DNA of 5,019 nucleotides from an uncultured Bacilli bacterium (GTDB lineage: Bacteria > Bacillota_I > Bacilli_A > RF39 > UBA660). Position numbers and translations under genes: made by a program. Position 1 is the stretch's first letter; each line of letters opens with the position of its first letter. The stretch lies in the NCBI GenBank assembly GCA_944363895.1, contig CALVVP010000042.1, forward strand, positions 1 to 5,019. Reading direction: 5' to 3'. The notes below the pieces were generated by a model. It was not told the DNA's origin. It ran no database searches and saw only the letters and a program-made list of their open reading frames with translations. Positions 1 through 5,019 of this stretch are shown here, in pieces.

Positions 1-21
1 TTATATTTGTTTTGCTAAATA

Positions 22-137
22 TGTCAATATTAAATTAGGGACATTTTTACTAATTATTAGCGTACATCAAAAAATACAATAGAGACATTTTCACTAATTA
101 TTGCTTTCAAAAAATGAGGACATTTTCACTAATTATT
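22..137 (-). mobile_element. Possible orphan IS21-type insertion-sequence end
   Basis: From position 22 the plus strand reads TGTCAATATTAAATTAGGG and then enters three copies of the GACATTTT(C/T)ACTAATTATT motif. IS21-family elements are known to begin with TGT and to carry several internal direct repeats near each end. On that model position 22 is the outer tip and the element body lies to the right. No istA or istB reading frame follows; the next gene is an unrelated surface protein only 20 bases past the last repeat. This would therefore be a remnant whose transposase genes were lost. The family assignment rests on recalled motif style, not on a search. No target-site duplication or partner end can be seen. 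Confidence 0.35.
40..137. repeat. Three direct copies of a 19-bp motif
   Basis: The motif GACATTTTCACTAATTATT occurs exactly at 84-102 and 119-137, and with one change (T for C) at 40-58. Copy starts are 44 and 35 bases apart, and the spacers are unrelated AT-rich sequence. All copies point the same way and each is preceded by GG or GA. The array ends about eight bases from the terminator of the neighbouring surface-protein gene. Spacing is too irregular, and the copies too few, for a CRISPR. Repeated short direct copies next to a TGTCA sequence suggest transposase-binding repeats at an insertion-sequence end; operator sites are the alternative. The repeat is certain, its function is not. Confidence 0.9.
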
Positions 138-143
138 CATATA

Positions 144-172
144 AAAAAGAAGAAGTTTACACTTCTCTTTTA
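144..172 (-). terminator. Intrinsic terminator overlapping the surface-protein stop codon
   Basis: On the minus strand the transcript folds as AGAAGT / loop GTAA / ACTTCT. It extends through a one-base bulge to an outer AAAAG/CTTTT stem, followed by a U-rich run (CTTTTTTAT). The loop contains the TAA stop codon (157-159), so the last codons of the gene form one arm of the hairpin. The stem is AT-rich and so only moderately stable, but its position and U-tract fit a rho-independent terminator. Confidence 0.65.
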
Positions 173-1599
173 TTACCTGTCAATTCATAGCCAGCAGCTA
201 ATAATTTTTTATCATTTTTACTTGTACTCCATTTGTATGTTGTACCAGCTTCGGTTAATTGTTCACGAACACGATAACGATAATATGTTAATTTTTCATA
301 AACAGGTACTTTTCTAGTCTTCTTAACTTTTTCGGTAACTGTTACTGGAACAGTGATAGTTTCGTCTTTATAAACTGGTACAATTTCAGTTTCAACTACT
401 GTTTTAACACAAGTTGAACCTTTTAGTTTATAACCGCTACCATATCTTGAACAAGATAATTTAGAACTTGTTGTTACATATTTATAACATTTAGTATTAG
501 CGCCACTACCAGTTTTAGTATAACCACTTGGACAAGAATAAGTAGTAGAACCTGAACTATAACTTCTTGTATATTTTTTATAATTATATGTCGTAACATT
601 TTTACATACATCGGAACAATCGACAGTTGTTTTATGACTTACATATTCATATTTAGTTGTATTACTAGATGATAAAGCATAATTTGAAGTAATAATACCA
701 CGATATACCCAATCACCATAGCTAGCTGAACTAGTACTTTTAATTGGATCAGCATATTTTTTAGTTGTTGAACCACCAGTACTAATAGCTGGTTTAGTAA
801 TAACATCTGTTCCCGTTTCTACTTCTTTAATACCAACTTGAACTTGAACAGTTTCTGTACGATATTCAGTATGAGTTTCATCAACATAATAAGTCTCTGT
901 TTCATAACGAACTAATTCATTACGATTTTCAATTTCTACTTGTCTTAAAGTATTAGAAGTTACCTTATTAGTTGACCAACTTGACCATGGTCCCCAATCA
1001 GAATATGTGTTTTGGGTTACTAAACGGTATTCATATTCATACTTTTTATTAGAAACTGGTGTTTCTGGTTCAGTTGGTTTATCTGGTGTCGATGGTGTGG
1101 TGTCATCTTTGATACAAATATCAGAGTCACAATAATCATAACATCCCATGTAGACGATAATATAGTCTTCATAGTCAGAACATGATAATTGAACTTTCAT
1201 TTGATATTCATCGTTCATTTTTGTTACTTGAACATAAGAACTATTGACATCACAAGTTTTGTTATTGCTATCTTTAAATGATAAAACTAATCTTTTCTCT
1301 AACATTTCATCTAATGTTAAAGTAACTGAATCACCAACATTTTTTGGTAATCTTTCATTAGTAAAATATCCTTGGGCAGCATCACGCATACTTTCAATGT
1401 TATCAGTAAATAAACGACCATATAAACTTTCTAACTGCATAGCAATTTCACTACTAATTTCGTCTTTACCAACAAAGTTTTCTTTTAAATAATTTTTCGT
1501 TGGAAATAACCAAATCATAATGAAAACAAACAAAATAATTAATAATAATTGTAAAACTATGTCTTTAAAATTGAATGTATTTCTTCTTTCTTCGTACAT
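157..1599 (-). CDS. Membrane-anchored extracellular protein of unknown function, with cysteines and two YxYR/WST modules
   Basis: I do not recognise a named family for this 480-residue protein. Residues 12-32 form one hydrophobic helix after a short charged N-terminus, which suggests a signal anchor with the rest outside. Residues 33-165 are a mixed domain with five cysteines, three clustered as GCYDYCDSDIC (152-162). A Pro/Thr linker (167-182) follows. Residues 187-226 (YEYR... WGPWSSWSTN) and 438-477 (YRYR... YKWSTS) look like two diverged copies of one module. Between them are a DCSDVC pair (327-332) and two tandem SC...GY...GS...C units (355-371 and 382-397). Residues 400-436 are Val/Thr/Glu-rich and probably beta. 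There is no LPxTG motif and no catalytic signature. The ATG start at 1599 has a strong GAGGGGG ribosome site seven bases upstream (1607-1613). The gene forms its own unit with tandem promoters and a terminator. A surface, adhesion or envelope role is inference only. Confidence 0.93.
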   Translation of the reverse strand: MYEERRNTFNFKDIVLQLLLIILFVFIMIWLFPTKNYLKENFVGKDEISSEIAMQLESLYGRLFTDNIESMRDAAQGYFTNERLPKNVGDSVTLTLDEMLEKRLVLSFKDSNNKTCDVNSSYVQVTKMNDEYQMKVQLSCSDYEDYIIVYMGCYDYCDSDICIKDDTTPSTPDKPTEPETPVSNKKYEYEYRLVTQNTYSDWGPWSSWSTNKVTSNTLRQVEIENRNELVRYETETYYVDETHTEYRTETVQVQVGIKEVETGTDVITKPAISTGGSTTKKYADPIKSTSSASYGDWVYRGIITSNYALSSSNTTKYEYVSHKTTVDCSDVCKNVTTYNYKKYTRSYSSGSTTYSCPSGYTKTGSGANTKCYKYVTTSSKLSCSRYGSGYKLKGSTCVKTVVETEIVPVYKDETITVPVTVTEKVKKTRKVPVYEKLTYYRYRVREQLTEAGTTYKWSTSKNDKKLLAAGYELTGNKREV

Positions 1600-1606
1600 A
1601 TAAATT

Positions 1607-1613
1607 CCCCCTC
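1607..1613 (-). promoter_or_regulatory. Ribosome binding site of the surface-protein gene
   Basis: GAGGGGG lies seven bases before the ATG at 1599. It differs from the GGTGA-type sites in front of the LCP and kinase genes and supports the chosen start. Confidence 0.75.
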
Positions 1614-1629
1614 TTTTTAATTGGCTTAT

Positions 1630-1658
1630 ATACTACCACAAAATTACACATTTGTCAA
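1630..1658 (-). promoter_or_regulatory. Proximal sigma-A-type promoter of the surface-protein gene
   Basis: On the minus strand a perfect -35 box TTGACA (1653-1658) is followed by a 17-base spacer and the -10 box TAGTAT (1630-1635). A TGG immediately before the -10 gives an extended -10. Transcription would start near 1622-1624, leaving a leader of about 24 bases that carries the ribosome site. Confidence 0.75.
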
Positions 1659-1690
1659 CTTCATGCGTTTTTTTTCATTTGTCGGTCTAT

Positions 1691-1718
1691 ATTATAACAT
1701 CTTTTTTTATTTTGTCAA
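1691..1718 (-). promoter_or_regulatory. Distal consensus sigma-A-type promoter, with its -35 inside the Smr gene
   Basis: A perfect TTGACA (1713-1718), a 16-base spacer and a perfect TATAAT (1691-1696) lie on the minus strand. The -35 hexamer is also the Leu-Thr codon pair just before the last Lys codon of the Smr gene, so part of the match may be coincidence of coding. Transcription would begin near 1684 and give a leader of about 85 bases to the surface-protein start, running through the proximal promoter. Confidence 0.65.
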
Positions 1719-1979
1719 ATTAATATGAACAACTGTGCAACCGCTATTAAATGGATATATTTTATATTCCAAAACATTTTTATGATGAGCTAAGACTAAT
1801 TGTGTCGTATTTTTTAAAACACCACTACCAATACCATGAATAATAACGATAAAATTATTTTGCATTTTGATATTATCTTGAATAAAATCGTTGATTGCAA
1901 CTTGTGCTGTCTGTCGATCAAAACCATGTAAGTCTAAAGTTGGTAAATTATCGATAAATATTAAATCATTTAAATTCAT
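1707..1979 (-). CDS. Stand-alone Smr-domain protein (putative endonuclease)
   Basis: This 90-residue protein is essentially one Smr domain, the fold found at the C-terminus of MutS2. It shows the two family motifs, LDLHG (15-19) and HGIGSG (48-53), and a C-terminal strand with NSGCTVVHI (78-86) where the family usually has a glycine-rich turn. Smr domains cut nucleic acid; in the family, SmrB and MutS2 act on mRNA or ribosomes at collisions. No MutS-type ATPase is attached. I chose the ATG at 1979: the domain begins just after it and it overlaps the kinase stop by 14 bases, which suggests translational coupling. A weak GGAAG lies nine bases upstream. A TTG at 2030 would add 17 residues lying inside the kinase gene and is less likely. 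No intrinsic terminator is evident after it. The cellular role here is inference. Confidence 0.9.
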   Translation of the reverse strand: MNLNDLIFIDNLPTLDLHGFDRQTAQVAINDFIQDNIKMQNNFIVIIHGIGSGVLKNTTQLVLAHHKNVLEYKIYPFNSGCTVVHINLTK

Positions 1980-2853
1980 TATAAACTGCTTCCATCTCTT
2001 CTTTAGTAGGAATGGAATTTCTTGTTCCAATTCTACTTACCGAAATTGCTCCAGCATAATTAGCTAATCTTAAAGCGTTAAATGCATCATAACCTCTAGC
2101 TAAATAATATGTTAAAGCGCCGTGAAATATATCGCCTGCTCCGGTTGAATCAATGGTTTTTAATTTAACTGATTTAATTATTTCATTCTTATAAAAGCAG
2201 CCTTTATCTTCTAATGTAATAACAATTTCATTATTAAACATTTCTTTTAATTTCTTATAAACTTGCTTTAGAGAGTTAAAATCACTATAATCAATTTCTA
2301 AACCGGTCACATTTTCTGCGAAATCTTTGGAACAAGCTACCCATTTAACTAATTTACACAAATGAATAACTTCAGCTCGATCTCTTCCCGCATCAATTAT
2401 TGTTAAAGCATTAGGATATTTATTTAATACTTCTAAACTTCTTTCATATTCCTGACCATCGATTAAAATAACATCTGGTTCGAAATTTAAAGTAAAAGGA
2501 TGCATAACGACTTTTTTAGGCTTATAGGCGAAAGTTGTTCTTGAACCATTAGCTTTATTAGCCAACACAATACTGGAAGTAGTATCATGACCATCCCTTA
2601 ATTCTAAATAATCGGTATTGACATGAGCTTTTTTAAATTCTTCTTTGATTTTATGGCCATAATAATCATTGCCAACAATGCCCGCAAAATAAACATCAGC
2701 TCCCCAGCAACCTAATAAATATGCCGCTGTACTAGCTGGCCCCCCACCACACTCGATGCGCTCTTGAACACGATTTTTAGTATTTTCAATCGGAAATTCA
2801 TCTAATGGCAAAGTAACATCATATGTCGCATGGCCTAAACATAATATTTTCAT
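1966..2853 (-). CDS. PfkB/ribokinase-family carbohydrate kinase
   Basis: This cytoplasmic kinase should transfer phosphate from ATP to a sugar or related small alcohol. At 295 residues it has normal family length. The N-terminal substrate region includes Asp12 and the first PfkB signature, with GGGPAST at 36-42. GNDYYG (61-66) is another conserved stretch. The second signature is DSTGAGD (235-241), where Asp241 is the expected catalytic base and the GAG turn forms the anion hole; Ser236 replaces the more usual Thr. The following FHGA, and SKDFAE (175-180) in place of the usual Asn-x-x-Glu element, are reminiscent of YihV-like kinases, but that does not fix the substrate. The ATG at 2853 has a GGTGAT ribosome site five bases upstream. 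It has its own promoter and is the first gene of a unit with the Smr gene, which it overlaps. No transporter or pathway enzyme nearby indicates the sugar. Confidence 0.97.
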   Translation of the reverse strand: MKILCLGHATYDVTLPLDEFPIENTKNRVQERIECGGGPASTAAYLLGCWGADVYFAGIVGNDYYGHKIKEEFKKAHVNTDYLELRDGHDTTSSIVLANKANGSRTTFAYKPKKVVMHPFTLNFEPDVILIDGQEYERSLEVLNKYPNALTIIDAGRDRAEVIHLCKLVKWVACSKDFAENVTGLEIDYSDFNSLKQVYKKLKEMFNNEIVITLEDKGCFYKNEIIKSVKLKTIDSTGAGDIFHGALTYYLARGYDAFNALRLANYAGAISVSRIGTRNSIPTKEEMEAVYNEFK

Positions 2854-2858
2854 TTATT

Positions 2859-2864
2859 ATCACC
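2859..2864 (-). promoter_or_regulatory. Ribosome binding site of the PfkB-family kinase gene
   Basis: GGTGAT, within AAGTGGTGAT, matches the 16S anti-Shine-Dalgarno complement and lies five bases before the ATG. The LCP gene has nearly the same AAGTGGTGA sequence. Confidence 0.7.
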
Positions 2865-2870
2865 ACTTAT

Positions 2871-2899
2871 ATCTTACCATTTTTAACAATTTATTTCAA
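2871..2899 (-). promoter_or_regulatory. Sigma-A-type promoter of the kinase-Smr unit
   Basis: The minus strand has a -35 box TTGAAA (2894-2899), a 17-base spacer and a -10 box TAAGAT (2871-2876), with TGG directly before the -10. It lies between the LCP terminator and the kinase start, with the start site predicted near 2864. The TGG-TAAGAT arrangement resembles the TGG-TAGTAT of the proximal surface-protein promoter. Confidence 0.65.
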
Positions 2900-2913
2900 C
2901 AATTTTAAACAAA

Positions 2914-2944
2914 ATAATCAAAAACCTGTCTATATGACAGGCTC
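2914..2944 (-). terminator. Intrinsic terminator overlapping the LCP stop codon
   Basis: On the minus strand CCTGTC / loop ATATA / GACAGG forms a six-pair stem (2925-2941) that wobble pairs can lengthen. It is followed by TTTTTGATTATTTT. The TAG stop codon (2930-2932) sits at the stem-loop junction, so the final coding bases form the left arm. It separates the LCP gene from the kinase promoter. Confidence 0.85.
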
Positions 2945-4918
2945 ATTTTGACTATTATTATTTTCAGAAATATTTCCATCGGTTCCATCGCTAGGATTCT
3001 CTGATATTGGTGGTTCTTCACTAGGATCACTTGGCTCCACCGGTTCAGTAGGATTTTCTGGTTCCACTGGTGTTTCCGGATCAGTCGGTGTTTCTGGATC
3101 AACTGGTGGCTCTGGTTCAGTTGGCGTATCATCGATGACATTTATTAAAACAACTAAATTTCGCGTAGCGGTAACAGTATTATTATCGCTATCGGTCACA
3201 GTATAAGTTATTGTATAATTGCCAATTTCTAAAACTGAAGTATCCGTTATATCAACTGTAATTGTTGGCGTTAAAAATAATAATTCATCTTCGATATCTT
3301 TAACTGTTACACCGGTCATAAGATCATAACTTTGACCTTGAAAAATTGTAATTGTATCAGAATCAAAACTGATAGTTGGTAATGTTCCTGTTATTTCCGG
3401 CTCTTCTGGTTCTGGTTCAGGTTCGGGAGTTGGTTCGACATAAACCGGATCTTTAATATCGCTAGCTTCTTTATCATAACTACTTTCCAATGTTTCACCA
3501 GCAATAACACGATCGATTAAATCTTGTGCCTCTAACACAGTTTCCTCATCAGGTACCATGACATAAGCTTGCGAAGATGGATAAGAATAAGTATAATCAT
3601 AACCATCGCTACCATTCAAATTATAACTAGTAATATTCCAACTAGCCATATCATTTAATTGCATTTTAATAAGTTTTTGAATATCGTCGTTACTCATATT
3701 AGTTTGGAAAGTTCCTTCTAAAGATTTTAAAATCTTACTATAACTAGTTATAATAGCAGGACTAGCAGCTTTTCTAACAATACCATCGATTACAGCTTGT
3801 TGATTTTCACCCCTTGCGCGATCACCACCAGGTAAAGCTTTTCTCTCTCTTGAGAAAGCTAAAGCTTGATTACCATTCATATGGTTGTAACCCTTACTAA
3901 AATAATAAGTTCCTCCACTAGCTTTTGAACTAGTAAAACTATATTTAGAATAAACATCGACTCCACCTAAAGCATCGACTATTTTTTCTAAAGAAGTAAA
4001 ATTAACTCGTCCATAATAGTTAACATCGACATCTAGTAAATCTTCTAAAGTGCCTACTGATGTTTCAATCCCATAAATACCGGCATGAGTCAATTTATCT
4101 TTATATCCTGTCGTTCCTCTTAATTGAACATAATAATCACGTGGTATCGAAATCAATAATACTTGTTTAGTAATTGGATTAATAACTCCAATCATATTAA
4201 CATCACTTCTTGAAACTGTCGCAATACTACCATAAGAATCAATCCCACTTAAATAAACGACAAATGGTTGATTAGTAACATCTGTTTCTTTAGTGATTTC
4301 AATTTCAGTTTTAATATTTATCGTATAAATAGTTCTAAATAATCCTTCGTAATCTTCATTTTGTTCATATAAAATACCCATGGTTGATTCTTCGATTAAA
4401 ACTGAATCGATATCTTGATTGATTAAATCATCGAACATCGTCACTGTATCATCATACTGAATATTTTCAATTGTGATTTCTTCATTTAATTTCGTTAAAG
4501 CTTCATTGATATTAGATAATTCATTAGATGTATAACCGATATTAGACAAATCTGTTAATTCTTGAAAACTACTATCCTGTAACACTAAAACTAGATAATT
4601 TTCTTCTTTATAACGATTATCGCCAAACTTGCCAAAAAAACCTAAAGTTATATTAATGTAGTAAAAAATAATGACCATTAAAATAACTAAAATACCACTT
4701 AAAATATAACCTGTTATTTTTCTTTTTTTATTTTTTCCGCGTTTTGTTTTAAAAACAATTAAGAAAAATATTCCAGCTAACCATAATAATAATATAACAA
4801 TTATTAAAATTAAATATTTTAAAGGTATAATATTAGTACTTATTAAAAAAATGGTAAATAAAATAACTAATAATGATATAATTGCAAATAAAATTTTATT
4901 AAAATTTAATTTTTTCAT
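2930..4918 (-). CDS. LytR-CpsA-Psr (LCP) family glycopolymer transferase with Ig-like and Pro/Glu-rich C-terminus
   Basis: LCP enzymes move teichoic-acid or capsule polymers from an undecaprenyl-phosphate carrier to peptidoglycan, outside the membrane. The 662-residue product has three hydrophobic helices (about 8-28, 33-56, 68-92), an extracytoplasmic accessory region (about 105-210) and the LCP domain (about 217-475). Visible LCP motifs are SGIDS (224-228), SRSD (236-239), SIPRD (257-261), DKLTHAG (274-280), VDALGGVDV (314-322) and FSRERK...GDRARGENQQ (355-374), supplying the Arg/Asp residues that bind pyrophosphate and metal. Three helices plus an accessory domain match streptococcal CpsA/Cps2A more than short LytR types. 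A PEPEPE linker (497-508), a DUF5011-like Ig domain (512-592) and a tail of five six-residue Pro/Glu repeats follow. There is no LPxTG motif. The ATG at 4918 is preferred because an upstream in-frame extension to 4987 would cross the promoter. It is transcribed alone. Confidence 0.96.
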   Translation of the reverse strand: MKKLNFNKILFAIISLLVILFTIFLISTNIIPLKYLILIIVILLLWLAGIFFLIVFKTKRGKNKKRKITGYILSGILVILMVIIFYYINITLGFFGKFGDNRYKEENYLVLVLQDSSFQELTDLSNIGYTSNELSNINEALTKLNEEITIENIQYDDTVTMFDDLINQDIDSVLIEESTMGILYEQNEDYEGLFRTIYTINIKTEIEITKETDVTNQPFVVYLSGIDSYGSIATVSRSDVNMIGVINPITKQVLLISIPRDYYVQLRGTTGYKDKLTHAGIYGIETSVGTLEDLLDVDVNYYGRVNFTSLEKIVDALGGVDVYSKYSFTSSKASGGTYYFSKGYNHMNGNQALAFSRERKALPGGDRARGENQQAVIDGIVRKAASPAIITSYSKILKSLEGTFQTNMSNDDIQKLIKMQLNDMASWNITSYNLNGSDGYDYTYSYPSSQAYVMVPDEETVLEAQDLIDRVIAGETLESSYDKEASDIKDPVYVEPTPEPEPEPEEPEITGTLPTISFDSDTITIFQGQSYDLMTGVTVKDIEDELLFLTPTITVDITDTSVLEIGNYTITYTVTDSDNNTVTATRNLVVLINVIDDTPTEPEPPVDPETPTDPETPVEPENPTEPVEPSDPSEEPPISENPSDGTDGNISENNNSQNEPVI
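3029..3118 (-). repeat. Five in-frame 18-bp repeats encoding a Pro/Glu tail
   Basis: Residues 601-630 of the LCP protein are five consecutive hexapeptides: EPEPPV, DPETPT, DPETPV, EPENPT and EPVEPS. The DNA repeats in step, for example GGTGTTTCCGGATCAGTC beside GGTGTTTCTGGATCAACT on the plus strand, so the array arose by tandem duplication and has partly diverged. It probably forms an extended, flexible wall-spanning segment. Copy number could vary between strains. Confidence 0.8.
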
Positions 4919-4922
4919 CAAT

Positions 4923-4928
4923 CTCACC
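4923..4928 (-). promoter_or_regulatory. Ribosome binding site deciding the LCP start
   Basis: GGTGAG, within AAGTGGTGAG, lies four bases before the ATG at 4918. It is nearly identical to the kinase gene's site and supports this ATG over the upstream in-frame codons. Confidence 0.65.
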
Positions 4929-4937
4929 ACTTGTAAC

Positions 4938-4946
4938 ATTATATCA
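4938..4946 (-). promoter_or_regulatory. Extended -10 promoter of the LCP gene
   Basis: TGATATAAT on the minus strand is a perfect extended -10 (TGn followed by TATAAT, 4938-4943). No good -35 hexamer stands 16-18 bases upstream, which is tolerated in extended -10 promoters. The start site would be near 4931, giving a leader of only about 13 bases before the ATG at 4918. Confidence 0.55.
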
Positions 4947-4991
4947 TATTTTAATTGTTTTTTGCTTAAATATACTAATTTTGACAATAAA

Positions 4992-5019
4992 TAGACAAAA
5001 ACGATTTAAATAAATCGTT
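4992..5019 (-). terminator. Probable terminator of an upstream gene outside the window
   Basis: The arms AACGATTT and AAATCGTT (5000-5007 and 5012-5019) are perfect inverted repeats around a four-base loop. On the minus strand they are followed by TTTTTGTCTATTT. That fits a rho-independent terminator for a minus-strand gene lying to the right. It would insulate the LCP promoter from upstream transcription. The window ends exactly at the hairpin, so the gene itself is unseen. Confidence 0.6.

Noticed and set aside
1..69. C-terminal fragment of a minus-strand gene ending at the TAA at positions 1-3
   Set aside because: The frame meets a stop at 67-69, leaving about 21 codons without a start or recognisable sequence.
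40..137. CRISPR array
   Set aside because: Only three copies of 19 bases, with unequal and short spacers (25 and 16 bases), and no cas genes.
114..317. Plus-strand open frame of 67 codons starting in the third repeat copy
   Set aside because: It lies mostly antisense to the end of the well-supported surface-protein gene, has no ribosome site and has a low-complexity composition.
1244..1492. Plus-strand open frame of 82 codons
   Set aside because: It is fully antisense inside the surface-protein gene, with no ribosome site or recognisable motif.
1600..1706. Intrinsic terminator after the Smr gene
   Set aside because: The interval has A- and T-runs but no stem of useful length. It is better explained by the two promoters.
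1980..2030. Longer Smr start at a TTG codon (17 extra residues)
   Set aside because: The extra residues lie in the kinase coding sequence, precede the Smr domain and lack a convincing ribosome site.
2905..3141. Minus-strand open frame of 78 codons overlapping the LCP 3' end
   Set aside because: It is an alternate frame of the Pro/Glu repeat region, with repetitive composition and no start signals. It also runs through the LCP terminator.
157..4918. Mycoplasma-type code with TGA as tryptophan
   Set aside because: Every tryptophan codon seen is TGG, no coding frame contains TGA, and the kinase gene ends with TGA.

Overview
This 5,019-base window is AT-rich and compact, and every gene reads on the minus strand. 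The organism is probably a low-G+C member of the Bacillota. An uncultured gut lineage of Bacilli (Erysipelotrichales or RF39-like) is a reasonable guess, but no marker gene here fixes it. The evidence is AT-rich codon use, sigma-A-type promoters, GGTGA-type ribosome binding sites, a CpsA/LytR-type cell-wall enzyme, and surface proteins without an outer-membrane signature. The standard code fits: tryptophan is written TGG throughout and no in-frame TGA interrupts about 1,500 codons.

In transcription order (right to left): (1) The right edge (about 4992-5019) holds a hairpin plus U-tract that looks like the terminator of a gene outside the window. (2) A 662-residue LytR-CpsA-Psr (LCP) phosphotransferase (2930-4918) has three membrane helices, an accessory domain, the LCP catalytic domain, an Ig-like domain and a Pro/Glu/Thr tail. 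An extended -10 promoter precedes it and an intrinsic terminator overlaps its stop codon. (3) A two-gene unit has its own promoter: a PfkB-family sugar kinase (1966-2853) overlaps by 14 bases a 90-residue stand-alone Smr-domain protein (1707-1979). (4) Two tandem sigma-A-type promoters (1630-1658 and 1691-1718) drive a 480-residue membrane-anchored, cysteine-containing extracellular protein of unknown function (157-1599). Its stop codon lies in the loop of its terminator. (5) The left edge (1-144) has no gene. It holds three direct copies of a 19-base motif arranged like the end of an IS21-type insertion sequence, with no transposase in the window.

The two large genes both encode surface proteins. 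The LCP enzyme probably attaches an anionic or capsular glycopolymer to peptidoglycan. The 480-residue protein is anchored by an N-terminal helix and shares a Pro/Thr/Glu linker style with the LCP tail. The kinase and Smr protein between them are cytoplasmic, and nothing in the sequence ties them functionally to the surface genes. I see no convincing undescribed system. The best leads are the two-module cysteine-containing surface protein, the orphan IS-like end, and the stop codons embedded in terminator hairpins.
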